Shown: piece by piece, positions 8,247 through 16,853 of the stretch
Position numbering within the stretch: the stretch's first letter is position 1
How the letters are laid out: the number at the start of each line of letters is the position of its first letter
Assembly: GCF_001028665.1 (NCBI RefSeq)
Contig: NZ_CP011505.1
Span: forward strand, 248,001 to 312,000
Direction: 5' to 3'
DNA: 64,000 nucleotides
DNA from: Burkholderia pyrrocinia
Lineage (GTDB): Bacteria > Pseudomonadota > Gammaproteobacteria > Burkholderiales > Burkholderiaceae
Notes under the pieces: generated by a model
Database searches by the model: none
The model's input: the letters and a program-made list of their open reading frames with translations, nothing else
What the model was told of the DNA's origin: nothing
Program-made: the position numbers and the translations under genes

Positions 8247-8734
8247 CCATGATCGCGTTCGTGACTTCCGCATTGCTGTGGGGTTCGGCCATCGGCTGCG
8301 GGCTGATGGCCGGCGTGTACTTCGCGTTCTCGACGTTCGTGATGACGTCGCTCGGACGGATCGCGCCGCAGGCGGGCGTGGCCGCGATGAATGCGATCAA
8401 CGTCGACATCGTGCGTTCGCCGTTCATGCCGCTGTTCCTCGGCACGACGCTGATGGCGCTTGCGCTGGTCGTGATCGCACTGTTCGATCGCGATCAGCCG
8501 GGCGCGATGGCGGCACTCGCGGGCGGCGTGCTCTACGTGTTCGGCATGTTTGCCGTGACGTTGGCCGTCAACGTGCCGCTCAACGATGCGCTCGCCGCGG
8601 CCGATCCGGTCACTGCGCAAGGCGCGGCGCTGTGGACGCGCTACGTGCACGACTGGACGATGTGGAATCACGTGCGCACGGTGGCGTCGGCGGCCGCGTG
8701 CGTGTTTTTCATCGCGGGGATTGCGGCGCGGTAG
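8243..8734 (+). CDS. DUF1772 (anthrone oxygenase-like) membrane protein
   Basis: 163 residues with four hydrophobic segments (about 3-28, 55-75, 85-105 and 142-160). The sequence GVYFAFSTFVM near the start, NVPLND near residue 115 and the tryptophan-rich WTRYVHDWTMWNHVR before the last segment are typical of DUF1772, a family that includes anthrone oxygenases and many bacterial proteins of unknown role. The ATG overlaps the stop of the reductase gene, so the two are coupled. A small hairpin CGCGGT-AGC-ACCGCG spans the stop codon (8727-8741). Confidence 0.78.
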   Translation: MTMIAFVTSALLWGSAIGCGLMAGVYFAFSTFVMTSLGRIAPQAGVAAMNAINVDIVRSPFMPLFLGTTLMALALVVIALFDRDQPGAMAALAGGVLYVFGMFAVTLAVNVPLNDALAAADPVTAQGAALWTRYVHDWTMWNHVRTVASAAACVFFIAGIAAR

Positions 8735-9074
8735 CACCGCGGTCGAGCCGAACTCGCGCTACGCATGGAACGCCGACTGGCGAGAGGCGGGTAGTTGGGC
8801 GGGCACGATGACGTTCCGATTCACGCCGCGGTTCGAACCGCGGCTCCGTGATGTCGCGCCAGCCGTGCCGGAAGCGAAAACACCGGCGGCCTGCATGGCC
8901 AATGAAGGACGCCGGGAATCGGTGTCCGTGACGCAGCGATTTCGTTTTCTTCATCCCGGCATCCTGGACTCGCCAATGTGACAAGTGCCATGGAAGCTGC
9001 ATTTGTTTCTGGTTTCCGGAAATTTATTTTAATACGACCCCGGGTTGCCAGAAAGAATGCAGCCCGGCCGATTT
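8735..9074. other. Gene-free interval with an 18-base palindrome
   Basis: 340 bases between the DUF1772 gene and the end of the 99-residue orphan on the other strand. Apart from the palindrome at 8826-8843, I see no gene and no strong terminator. Confidence 0.6.
8826..8843. repeat. Perfect 18-base palindrome CCGCGGTTCGAACCGCGG
   Basis: A perfect, uninterrupted palindrome in non-coding DNA. It could be a protein-binding site or part of a bidirectional terminator, but no T-run follows on either strand. Confidence 0.5.
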
Positions 9075-9374
9075 TTAGCTGATCGAGCCGATCACGACGA
9101 AACTGAAATTCCGGTCGCTATATTTTCCGTATGAGTCGCCGGTTTGAACCGTGGCTCCGCTGCCGGAAAGTCCCGGGAAAATCACGTTGTCCAGCGTGCT
9201 TTGCCCGCCGCCGTATCCCCATTGCGAGCCGACAATCGCGGGCGTCTTGATGAATGCGGTATTGAACGAGAGCTGGTACGTGCCGGTGCTTTCGCGTTTC
9301 ACGATGAATCCGCCCGAGCCATCCACGACCGTGCCGTTGCCCTGGACGCTGCCCCACAGTGTAACTTGAGCCAT
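9075..9374 (-). CDS. Orphan 99-residue beta-rich protein, unknown function
   Basis: The protein begins MAQVTLWGSVQGNGTVVDGSG and is rich in Gly, Ser, Thr and Val with alternating hydrophobic residues and no Cys, which suggests a small beta-sandwich; phrases such as YQLSFNTAF and NFSFVVIGSIS recall C-terminal domains of phage tail fibres or C1q-like modules, but I cannot assign a family. No signal peptide is visible. AAGGAGA seven bases before the ATG shows a real translation start. The gene and its AT-rich upstream region are lower in GC than the neighbours, a hint of horizontal arrival. It stands alone between unrelated genes. Confidence 0.65.
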   Translation of the reverse strand: MAQVTLWGSVQGNGTVVDGSGGFIVKRESTGTYQLSFNTAFIKTPAIVGSQWGYGGGQSTLDNVIFPGLSGSGATVQTGDSYGKYSDRNFSFVVIGSIS

Positions 9375-9838
9375 GATCGTTTCTCCTTCGCTATTTTTTG
9401 AAACAATATCGGGAATTGAAACGGAATGTCGATCTTGTGTGGCCGGGATTCTCCGGATCGACAGCTGTATTGTATGTGATGGATTTTTAAAGTCAGGGTG
9501 GGTGGTAAATAATTTATTCGGATTTGTATTTTAAATAAATCGATTTTGTAGTGGATTGCGCGAATTGTTGCGTAATGTCGGCGGGTGGGTGTCGGACAGG
9601 CAATCGTTGGGTGTCGGCAACCGATAAAGGCCCGTATTTACCGGGATTTCCGTGCGAACCCGAAATGGCCGGCGTCGCGGCGCGAGACCGCTGCGGCATG
9701 AGCACGCAAGGGGCCGGCGACGCGTCAGGCGCCACGCGTCGAGTACGATGGCGGGCCCGTGCCGGCGCCCGCCCAAAGCGTGTTCGCGCAACCGGCCTTC
9801 GCGTGCAGCGCTCGCGTGCGAAAGCCGACCTCCGCGCG
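9375..9838. other. Gene-free AT-rich interval between the orphan gene and deoC
   Basis: 464 bases. The part next to the orphan gene (9375-9560) is AT-rich and should hold its promoter; the part next to deoC carries a likely deoC terminator (9793-9827). No gene is convincing. Confidence 0.55.
9793..9827 (-). terminator. Likely deoC terminator
   Basis: CGGCCTTCGC (9793-9802) pairs with GCGAAAGCCG (9818-9827) with one mismatch, 12 bases downstream of the deoC stop on the minus strand. There is no clear T-run. Confidence 0.4.
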
Positions 9839-10519
9839 TCAGTACCCCGAATCGCTGCCACCCTGATCGGTGACGATCGCCACCCCCGAACTCGTGCCGA
9901 GCCGCGTCGCGCCGGCTTCGAGCATCGCGAGCGCGGCCGCGCGGTCGCGCACGCCGCCCGATGCCTTCACGCCGAGATCCGGGCCGACCGTGCGGCGCAT
10001 CAGCGCGACATCCGCGAGCGTCGCGCCGCCGTGGCCGAACCCCGTCGACGTCTTCACGAACGCGACGCCGAGATCGCGGCACATCTCGCACACGCGCACC
10101 TTCTCGTCGTCGGTCAGCAGCCCCGTTTCGAGGATCACCTTCAGCGGCACCGCGCCGCACGCATGCTGCACGGCCGCAATGTCGGCCTTCACGTCGTCGG
10201 CGCGGCCGCTCTTCAGCGCGCCGAGGTTGATCACCATGTCGATCTCGCCGGCGCCTGCCGCGATCGCGGCCGATGCCTCGAATGCCTTCGCGGCCGACAG
10301 CGCCGCGCCGAGCGGAAAGCCGACCACCGCGCAGACGAGCACGCCGGTATCGGCCAGCTCGCGTGCGGCGAGCGGCACGTTCGCCGAATTCACGCAGACC
10401 GAGTAAAAGCGATGCGCGGCCGCCTGGCGGCAGAGTTCGCGGATCTGCGCGTCGCTTGCGTCAGGCGCGAGCAGCGTGTGATCGATGGTTTGAGCGAGTT
10501 GGGCGTTGGAAAGCGGCAT
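9839..10519 (-). CDS. deoC: Deoxyribose-phosphate aldolase
   Basis: 226 residues, full length for class I DeoC. It cleaves 2-deoxy-D-ribose 5-phosphate to glyceraldehyde 3-phosphate and acetaldehyde in the cytosol. The Schiff-base lysine is Lys156 in FVKTSTGFG, the second catalytic lysine is Lys185 in [10 protein letters not shown], and the aspartate is in GEIDMVIN (Asp94). It faces deoR across a 146-base gap containing an inverted repeat, and shares the region with deoK, deoP and deoM, so its job here is deoxyribose (or DNA nucleoside) catabolism. Confidence 0.95.
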   Translation of the reverse strand: MPLSNAQLAQTIDHTLLAPDASDAQIRELCRQAAAHRFYSVCVNSANVPLAARELADTGVLVCAVVGFPLGAALSAAKAFEASAAIAAGAGEIDMVINLGALKSGRADDVKADIAAVQHACGAVPLKVILETGLLTDDEKVRVCEMCRDLGVAFVKTSTGFGHGGATLADVALMRRTVGPDLGVKASGGVRDRAAALAMLEAGATRLGTSSGVAIVTDQGGSDSGY

Positions 10520-10566
10520 GTTTCAGGACTCCACGGATCGCGTGCCGGAAAGGCACACGGAAAGTT

Positions 10567-10580
10567 GATGTTTTCACATC
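10567..10580. promoter_or_regulatory. Inverted repeat GATGT-TTTC-ACATC between deoC and deoR
   Basis: A perfect 5-base inverted repeat about 50 bases before deoC and 86 before deoR. It contains the ATGTGA/TCACAT half-site also found before deoK (14931-14945), so both are candidate sites for the DeoR protein encoded beside it. Confidence 0.5.
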
Positions 10581-10665
10581 GGTTTGTTACAAATACGACA
10601 TTCCGGCCGGGCCCGCGTGCCCGGCACGACACGCGACGAGTGCGAATGGCACGCAGGATACAGGC

Positions 10666-11436
10666 ATGGAAACGAAGAAGGGCGAACGGATCAAGACGCT
10701 GATGAATGTGCTGCAAGGGCAGAACGCGATTCATCTGAGGGAAGTCGCCGAGCTGTTCGGCGTGTCCGAGATGACGATCCGCCGCGATCTCGCGGACAAC
10801 CCGCACGGCCTCAGCCTGATCGGCGGCTACGTGACGCGCCATTTCGCCGCGCAGCGCAGCGACATCGGCGAATACCTGATCAGTGCCGAGAACAACCGGC
10901 AGACCGAGGAAAAGCGCCGCATCGGCAAGCTGGCCGCGCAGTTCGTGACGACCGGCGACACGATCTTCGTCGACTGCGGCTCGACCACGCCGTTCATCGT
11001 CGACTTCATTCCGGACGACCTCGAATTCACGGCCGTCTGCAATTCGCTGAACGTGTTCGCGAAGCTGCAGCAGAAGCCGCACTGCAGCGTGATCCTGTGC
11101 GGCGGCGCGTACCACCGCAAGAACATGGTGTTCGAGTCGGTCGCCGAAACCGGCATCCTCGACACGGTGCGCGTGTCGAAGGCGTTCATCTCGGCGGCCG
11201 GCGTGAGCGACCGCTGCGGCGTCACGTGCTTCAACTTCCACGAAGTCGACGTGAAGAAGAAGGTGATGGCGCGCGCGCAGAACCGCTTCCTGCTCGCCGA
11301 CCACACGAAGTTCGACGAAGTGCGCGCGGCCTATTTCGCCGAACTGACCGACTTCAACTACGTGATCTCCGACGGGCAACTGAGCAGCCGCTACGAAACG
11401 GCGATCCGCGAACACGGGATCGCGCTCGTGACCTGA
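10666..11436 (+). CDS. deoR: DeoR family repressor of the deoxyribose genes
   Basis: 256 residues, against 252 for E. coli DeoR. The N-terminal helix-turn-helix (ERIKTLMNVLQGQNAIHLREVAELF, then SEMTIRRDL) is followed by the sugar-phosphate sensor domain with VDCGSTTPFIVDFIP, LCGGAYHRKNMVFES and LADHTKFDEVRAAYFAEL. The family is induced by phosphorylated sugars, here probably deoxyribose 5-phosphate. It is transcribed divergently from deoC and converges on the deoM end, with only 22 bases between the stops and a small GCAGC-GCG-GCTGC hairpin there. The role resembles DeoQ of Salmonella deoQKPX as well as DeoR. Confidence 0.85.
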   Translation: METKKGERIKTLMNVLQGQNAIHLREVAELFGVSEMTIRRDLADNPHGLSLIGGYVTRHFAAQRSDIGEYLISAENNRQTEEKRRIGKLAAQFVTTGDTIFVDCGSTTPFIVDFIPDDLEFTAVCNSLNVFAKLQQKPHCSVILCGGAYHRKNMVFESVAETGILDTVRVSKAFISAAGVSDRCGVTCFNFHEVDVKKKVMARAQNRFLLADHTKFDEVRAAYFAELTDFNYVISDGQLSSRYETAIREHGIALVT

Positions 11437-11458
11437 TGCAGCGCGGCTGCGCATCGCG

Positions 11459-12511
11459 TTACGCATCGCGTGCTTCCGCCGCGCTCAGGTAGCCGGTGAC
11501 CACATCGAAGCGGCGCGTCGCGCCCGGCGCGAGTGCCGCGACATGGCCCTTGCGGCGTTCGGCTTCATAACCCTCCGGCTCGCAGGTCGACGGCAGCGCG
11601 AACGCGGCGACCTGCTGGTCCGCGTTGTGCAGGATCCAGCGCGTCGCATGCGGGAACTGTTCGGGGCGGTACGCGGTGTGGAATGCGCCGCCGTCCGGAT
11701 GCGCGAGCAGGAAATGCGCGACGCCGTCTGCGTCCGTTTCCGCACCGTTCATGAAAAACACGATCTCGGGGTCGTACAGCGCGGGCGTATCGAGTGTCGC
11801 GAGCCGTTCCGGTTCGCGCGCGAGCGTGGCCGTATAGTCGCGCCACGCGGCGGTCGGCTTCACGTGCGCGGGCACGCTTTCACGCAGTCGCAACCCGCCG
11901 CGCGACAGCGACTGCACGAAACGACCGCCCGGCACGTACGCGTAGTTCAGGTGTGCCATGTACATCAGGTCCATCGGTGCGCCGCCGAGATTCGTCACGT
12001 CCATCGTGATCGTCACCTGCGCGTCGTGCTCCGCGAGCCGCACCGACGGACGCGCGACGTAGCGGCTGCCGAAGCCCTGCACGTATTCGTATTCGCCGGT
12101 CACTTCGACCGTTGCGCCGTGCGCGTCGGTGCCGACGACCAGGCTCGCCCGATCCATCGGCGCGCACGGCATCTCGCCGTGCAGCGCGTGCGTGTCGTCC
12201 GGCCCCGGGCAGCCGTTGCGCAGCAGCCCGCTGTGGAACATGAAGCAGCCGTAGGTATCGATGATCGACGCCGCGCGCTTCGGCTGCCGGAACATGTGCT
12301 TCATCGTCAGGTCGCGGCCGTCGAATTCGGCGGCCCAGATCATCTGGCCGAGATACGGCAGCACGACGAGATGGCCGCGGCGATTCTCGAGCTTCAGCGC
12401 CTCGACGCCGGACGGATACGCGAACGCGGTGACGGCGAGGCCGTCGGTGCGGTACAGCGTGCGCGGCGCTTCGCGGAAGTCGTCGCGCCGCAGTTCGATC
12501 TCGCCGCGCAT
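11459..12511 (-). CDS. Aldose 1-epimerase-like protein of deoxyribose operon (DeoM/DeoX-like)
   Basis: 350 residues of the galactose mutarotase-like (DUF4432) fold: GHLVVLPYLGQMIWAAEFDGRDL near residue 50, the CFMFHSGLLRNGCPG segment near 90, HALHGEMPCAP near 110 and LMYMAHLNYAYV near 190. In enteric deoxyribose operons the gene after the permease encodes a protein of this kind, thought to interconvert deoxyribose anomers before phosphorylation. It starts two bases after the permease stop and is last in the deoK-deoP-deoM order. The symbol is left blank because naming differs between species. Confidence 0.75.
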   Translation of the reverse strand: MRGEIELRRDDFREAPRTLYRTDGLAVTAFAYPSGVEALKLENRRGHLVVLPYLGQMIWAAEFDGRDLTMKHMFRQPKRAASIIDTYGCFMFHSGLLRNGCPGPDDTHALHGEMPCAPMDRASLVVGTDAHGATVEVTGEYEYVQGFGSRYVARPSVRLAEHDAQVTITMDVTNLGGAPMDLMYMAHLNYAYVPGGRFVQSLSRGGLRLRESVPAHVKPTAAWRDYTATLAREPERLATLDTPALYDPEIVFFMNGAETDADGVAHFLLAHPDGGAFHTAYRPEQFPHATRWILHNADQQVAAFALPSTCEPEGYEAERRKGHVAALAPGATRRFDVVTGYLSAAEARDA

Positions 12512-12513
12512 GG

Positions 12514-13890
12514 TCAGGCTCCCGACGTGTTGCGCGTCGCGGCGTAGCGTGCGGACGACGCACGGCCGTCGGCCGCCGCGTCGGGCGTCGCCGCCGGCAG
12601 GTGCCGCAGGCAGTAGAAGCCGTAGTACACGATCACGACGAAGCAGGCGAGCGGCACGACGAACGCGAGCTGCATGTTGCCGCCGGTGTGATCGGAGATC
12701 AGCCCCTGGATCAGCGGCACGACCGCGCCGCCGACGATGCTCATCACGAGGATCGAGCCGCCGTATTCGGTGTCCTTGCCGAGGCCGTCGATCGTGAGGC
12801 CGTAGATCGTCGGCCAGCACGGGCCGAGGAACACGCTCACGCACACGGCCGCATAAACGGCCGTGATGTCGTGCACGCTGATCGTGTATGCGAGCAGCGC
12901 AATGCACAGCACGCCGTAGACGATCAGCACCTTGGCCGGGCCGACGCGCTTCATCACGAGCGTCGCGATCAGCTTGCCGACGAAGAACGCGAAGAACGTC
13001 GCGAGCAGGTAGCGCGATGCGCCGCGTTCGGTGAGGCCGCCGATCTGCATCGCGAGCCGGATCGTGAAGCTCCACACGCCGACCTGCGCGCCGACATACA
13101 GGAACTGCGCGACGACGCCCGCGACGAAGCGCCGGTTGCCGAACAGGCGCGCGAGCGTGCCGCGCGCGTCGATCTGGTGCGTCGCCACGCTTGGCCCGTT
13201 GCCCTTGCAGGAGGGGTAGGGCGTGAGCGCAAATACGATGAACACGGCGACGAGCACGACGATCAGCCACTTGTACGGCTCGAGCGTGGCCTGGATCATC
13301 GCGAGCTGGTGCACGTGCGCGTCGGCCGCCGACATCGCCGCGAGCTGCGCATGCGACGCGTCGCCTTCCTTGAAGATCAGGAAGCTGCCCATGACCACGC
13401 CGGCCATCGCGCCGAACGGATAGAACGTCTGCGAGACGTTCAGCCGCCGCGTGCTGGTGTCGCGCGGGCCCATCAGCGTCGAATACGAGTTCGACGCCGT
13501 CTCGAGGAACGACAGGCCCGCGGCGATCACGAACAGCGCGACGAGGAACATCCCGTACTTCGCCGTCGACGCGGCCGGGAAGAACAGCAGGCATCCGGTC
13601 GTGTAGAGCAGCAGGCCGACGAGGATCGTCGTCTTGTAGCTGAACTTCTTCACGACGGTCGCGGCGGGGATCGCGAGGAAGAAGTAGCCGAGATAGAACG
13701 CGGACTGCACGAACGCCGATTCGAAGTCGGACAGGAAGAACGATTTCTTGAACTGCGCGATCAGCACGTCGTTCAGGTTCGCGGCGGTGCCCCACAGCGC
13801 GAACAGGCAGCACAGCAGCGTGAAGGCGAACAGCGGCGTGCGGTTCAGGTAATAACCGTCGGGTGTGTGTTCGATCCTGGCTCGGCTCAT
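12514..13890 (-). CDS. deoP: MFS sugar permease, FucP/DeoP-like
   Basis: 458 residues with about 12 membrane segments. FALWGTAANLNDVLIAQFKKSF at the start of the membrane core, the GYFFLAIPAATVVKKFSYK loop and the ETASNSYSTLMGP motif are hallmarks of the FucP branch of the major facilitator superfamily (proton-linked import of fucose, glucose, galactose or deoxyribose). Placed between a ribokinase-type kinase and a mutarotase, deoxyribose uptake is the best guess. GAAGGAGAC precedes the ATG at 13890. A 41-base gap separates it from deoK. Confidence 0.8.
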   Translation of the reverse strand: MSRARIEHTPDGYYLNRTPLFAFTLLCCLFALWGTAANLNDVLIAQFKKSFFLSDFESAFVQSAFYLGYFFLAIPAATVVKKFSYKTTILVGLLLYTTGCLLFFPAASTAKYGMFLVALFVIAAGLSFLETASNSYSTLMGPRDTSTRRLNVSQTFYPFGAMAGVVMGSFLIFKEGDASHAQLAAMSAADAHVHQLAMIQATLEPYKWLIVVLVAVFIVFALTPYPSCKGNGPSVATHQIDARGTLARLFGNRRFVAGVVAQFLYVGAQVGVWSFTIRLAMQIGGLTERGASRYLLATFFAFFVGKLIATLVMKRVGPAKVLIVYGVLCIALLAYTISVHDITAVYAAVCVSVFLGPCWPTIYGLTIDGLGKDTEYGGSILVMSIVGGAVVPLIQGLISDHTGGNMQLAFVVPLACFVVIVYYGFYCLRHLPAATPDAAADGRASSARYAATRNTSGA

Positions 13891-13931
13891 GGGTGTCTCC
13901 TTCCCAATTGTCTCGTCGATGAAGGCGCCGT

Positions 13932-14858
13932 TCAGAAGTCGGCGTCGCGGAGGAAGCGTTCGAACGTCGCGGCGTCGGCGTACGACTTCTGCGTGCCGAG
14001 GCCCGTGACCGAATGCGCGGCGTACGCGGATGCTTGGCGCATCGCGTCGATCACATCGCGCGACGCGGCATAGCAGCGTGCGAAGCAGCCGATATAGGCG
14101 TCGCCGGCGCCCGTCGTATCGCGCGCGTCGACCGGCACGCCCGGCACGTGCTGCACGCCGTCGCGCGACACGAGCAGCGAGCCCTTGTCGCCGAGCGTGA
14201 CGAGCACGTGTTTCAGGCCGCGCGCGACCAGCGCTTCGGCGGCGCGCGCCGCGGTGTCGCGTGAATCGACCGGCATGCCGGACACGATCGCGAGCTCGGT
14301 TTCGTTCGGCACGAAGAATTCGACGGAGCGGATCCGCTCGAAATCGAGATCGGCCACCGCGGGCGCGGGGTTCAGCAAAACGGGGATGCCGTGCCGCGCG
14401 CCGAACGCGATCGCGTGATAGACGGTGTCGAGCTCGATCTCGAACTGCAGCACGATCAGCGCGCATTCGGCGAGCGTCGGCGCGGCCGCGTCGATGTCGG
14501 CCGGTTTCAGGTGGCGGTTCGCGCCCTTGACGATCAGGATGCTGTTGCTCGAATCGGGTTCGACGAAGATCGGCGCGACGCCGCTCGGCACGCCGGCGAC
14601 CTTGCGCACGTGCGTGGTGTCGATCCCTTCGCGCTCGAAGTTGCGGATCGTGTTGTCGGCGAACACGTCGTCGCCGACCTTCGTCACCATCACGACGCGC
14701 GCGCCGAGGCGTGCGGCCGCGACGGCCTGGTTCGCGCCCTTGCCGCCGCAGCCGAGCTCGAAGTTCGGTGCTTCGAGCGTTTCGCCCCGGGCGGGCATGC
14801 GCGTGACATAGGTCACGAGGTCGACCATGTTGCTGCCGATGACGGCGATTGTCTCCAT
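13932..14858 (-). CDS. deoK: PfkB family sugar kinase, probable deoxyribokinase
   Basis: 308 residues of the ribokinase fold. The N-terminus METIAVIGSNMVDLVTYVTRMPARGETL and the FELGCGGKGANQAVAAARLG segment are PfkB signature 1, and DTTGAGDAYIGCFA near residue 250 holds the catalytic aspartate of signature 2. It would phosphorylate deoxyribose to deoxyribose 5-phosphate, the DeoC substrate. Ribokinase itself is the main alternative; the deoC, deoP and mutarotase neighbours favour deoxyribokinase. AAGGAAGAG lies before the ATG at 14858; a longer frame from 14915 lacks a comparable site and is rejected. Confidence 0.8.
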   Translation of the reverse strand: METIAVIGSNMVDLVTYVTRMPARGETLEAPNFELGCGGKGANQAVAAARLGARVVMVTKVGDDVFADNTIRNFEREGIDTTHVRKVAGVPSGVAPIFVEPDSSNSILIVKGANRHLKPADIDAAAPTLAECALIVLQFEIELDTVYHAIAFGARHGIPVLLNPAPAVADLDFERIRSVEFFVPNETELAIVSGMPVDSRDTAARAAEALVARGLKHVLVTLGDKGSLLVSRDGVQHVPGVPVDARDTTGAGDAYIGCFARCYAASRDVIDAMRQASAYAAHSVTGLGTQKSYADAATFERFLRDADF

Positions 14859-15310
14859 TTGCGTCTCTTCCTTGGTATGGGGTGCGCCGCATGCGTGGTC
14901 GGCGGCGGCCTGCAACTAATGATAATAAAATCACATTGTATGTGAGAATGCAATCTCCTGATGTTATGGGGATCACGGTCAGTGGTGGGGGAAGGTGCGG
15001 TGGTTTGGCCGTCTCGTTGCGGCTTCTGATGATTTTTTGTCTGATGTCGTATAAGAATTGCCGAGATGAAACGAGCATGACGACGGAGTTACATGCGGGA
15101 TTGGCTGGCCTTTACGTGGCTCGCATTATCCGATGACAGACCACAATGGCGACCCGGCGTGATGCAATCGATCGACTCGCGTCGCATATCGCCGGATCGG
15201 ATATCCATCGCAAAAATAACCATTTGGTACACGAATCGGCAGGCATTACAGTCTCGCCTCCTGCCGGTTGCGACGCCGGTGATTCCGACGTTATTTCAGA
15301 ATTCAGCCAA
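14859..15310. other. Divergent promoter region between deoK and an ABC transporter
   Basis: 452 bases. The deoK side (14920-14955) carries a promoter with an operator-like repeat. The side toward the binding-protein gene shows no clear promoter match. No gene is seen. Confidence 0.6.
14924..14953 (-). promoter_or_regulatory. Candidate deoK promoter with operator TCACAT-TGT-ATGTGA in the spacer
   Basis: On the minus strand TTGCAT (14953-14948) and TTTATT (14929-14924) are 18 bases apart, and the perfect inverted repeat at 14931-14945 fills the spacer. A repressor bound there would block RNA polymerase. The same half-site occurs between deoC and deoR. Confidence 0.5.
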
Positions 15311-16114
15311 ATGAATCGTTTGACGCATTCCCGGGCGCGCACCGCCGCGGCCGTGCTGTTCATGCTTGGCGCGGCGTCCGCCGCGCATGCGGCTCAACCG
15401 GCGCTGCGCGTCGGCATCGACGCCGAATCGTACCCGCCGTTCTTCTCGAAGGACGCCACGGGCAAGTGGAAGGGCTGGGAAATCGATGTGCTCGATGCCG
15501 CGTGCAGCAAGCTGAACGTGCGCTGCGAACTCACCGACATTGCATGGGACGGCCTGATTCCGGCGTTGCAGAACCGCAAGATCGACGTGATCTGGTCGTC
15601 GATGACGATTACCGGCGAACGGCAGAAGGCCATCGACTTCAGCCGTGCCTACTACGAATCGCCAACGGTATTCGTCGGCGCAAAAAGCGATCGGCGCCGC
15701 GTCGATTGCGCGGTGCCCGCGAGCTTCAAAGGCCGCGTGATCGGTGTCGAGGCGGGCACGAACTTCTCGGCATTCCTCGACGCCCGATTCAAGCAGGACG
15801 CGCAGATCAAGGCCTTCGACAAGTTCGACAATGCGCTCGCGGATCTGGTCTCGGGCCGGGTCGACTATGTGCAGGAAGCGAAGGGGCTGTTCACGGCGTT
15901 CCTGTCGTCGCGCGACGGGAAGGATTACGAGGTCAAGACCGTGTGCGCGGACAATCCGGTGCTGGGCCTCGGCATCGGCGCGGGCGTGCGGCAAGGCGAC
16001 GCGCTGCGCGGCAGGTTGTCGACCGCGATTGCGCAACTGCAGCAGGACGGCACGTGGGATGCAATCACCGCGCGCTATCCGAACCTGAAGGGCACGATCG
16101 AGAAGGGCCGCTGA
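15311..16114 (+). CDS. Periplasmic binding protein of a polar amino acid type ABC transporter
   Basis: 267 residues. A signal peptide (about residues 1-28, ending SAAHAAQ) leads to a family 3 solute-binding domain: LRVGIDAESYPPFFSKDATGKWKGWEIDVLDAACSKLNVRCELTDIAWDGLIPALQNRKIDVIWSS is split here only by its usual motifs, WEIDVLDA and WDGLIPAL being the clearest. Such proteins bind amino acids or opines; an organosulfur amino acid is possible because a flavin monooxygenase follows. Two permeases follow at once, but no ATPase gene is nearby. Confidence 0.85.
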   Translation: MNRLTHSRARTAAAVLFMLGAASAAHAAQPALRVGIDAESYPPFFSKDATGKWKGWEIDVLDAACSKLNVRCELTDIAWDGLIPALQNRKIDVIWSSMTITGERQKAIDFSRAYYESPTVFVGAKSDRRRVDCAVPASFKGRVIGVEAGTNFSAFLDARFKQDAQIKAFDKFDNALADLVSGRVDYVQEAKGLFTAFLSSRDGKDYEVKTVCADNPVLGLGIGAGVRQGDALRGRLSTAIAQLQQDGTWDAITARYPNLKGTIEKGR

Positions 16115-16118
16115 AGCG

Positions 16119-16853
16119 ATGGCCGCGGACGACTCGCTGCTGGCGCTGCTCGCATTCGGCGACGGCGGTTACGGGCGCATCTTCGCGGGTGCGTTCGCAT
16201 TGACGCTGGGCGTCGCGGCTGCGTCGTTCTGCACCGGGACGCTGCTCGGCATCGCCGGTGCGCTCGGGAAGCTGTCGCGGTATGCGCCGCTCGCGTGGCT
16301 CATCCGCCTTTACACGATGCTCGTGCGCGCGCTGCCCGAACTGTTGTGCCTGCTGCTCGCGTTCTACGCGGTCGCACCGGCTGCCGAGGCGGCCCTGCGC
16401 CGCAGCGGCCTGGTGTCCGACGGCTTCGCATTCGATCCGTTCCTCGTCGCCGCGCTGTCGCTCGGTTTTATCCAGGGCGCGTATCTCACCGACATCTTCC
16501 GCGCCGCGCTCGTCAATGTTCCGGTCGGCCAGATCGAAGCCGCGCACGCGTACGGGATGACGCCGTGGCAGACCTTGATACGCATCCGGCTCCCGGCCGC
16601 GGCGCGGCTTGCGCTGCCCGGTGTCGGCAACGTGTGGCTGAACGCGACCAAGGATGCGTCGTTCATCAGCGTGCTCGGATCGTTTACGGATCTGCTGAAG
16701 GCGAGCCAGCTCGCCGCCGGTGCGACCCGGCACTACGTGTTCTTCTACGTGGTCACGGCGGCATTGTTCCTGCTGCTGAGCATCACGTCGACGGGGATCT
16801 TCGCCGCGCTCGAGCGGTACGCGAACCGCGGCATGCCGAGCGCGAGCACATGA
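16119..16853 (+). CDS. Amino acid ABC transporter permease (HisQ-like)
   Basis: 244 residues with five or so membrane segments. The EAA loop reads EAAHAYGMTPWQTLIRIRLPAAARLALPG in motif order EAA---G---------I-LP, which contacts the ATPase. LVRALPELLCLLLAFYA is typical of the HisQM branch. It starts four bases after the binding-protein stop and overlaps the next permease by ATGA, so the three form one unit. Confidence 0.86.
   Translation: MAADDSLLALLAFGDGGYGRIFAGAFALTLGVAAASFCTGTLLGIAGALGKLSRYAPLAWLIRLYTMLVRALPELLCLLLAFYAVAPAAEAALRRSGLVSDGFAFDPFLVAALSLGFIQGAYLTDIFRAALVNVPVGQIEAAHAYGMTPWQTLIRIRLPAAARLALPGVGNVWLNATKDASFISVLGSFTDLLKASQLAAGATRHYVFFYVVTAALFLLLSITSTGIFAALERYANRGMPSAST

Noticed and set aside
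13932..14915. Longer start for deoK at 14915
   Set aside because: The added residues are unlike the family, and the ATG at 14858 has a good ribosome site.
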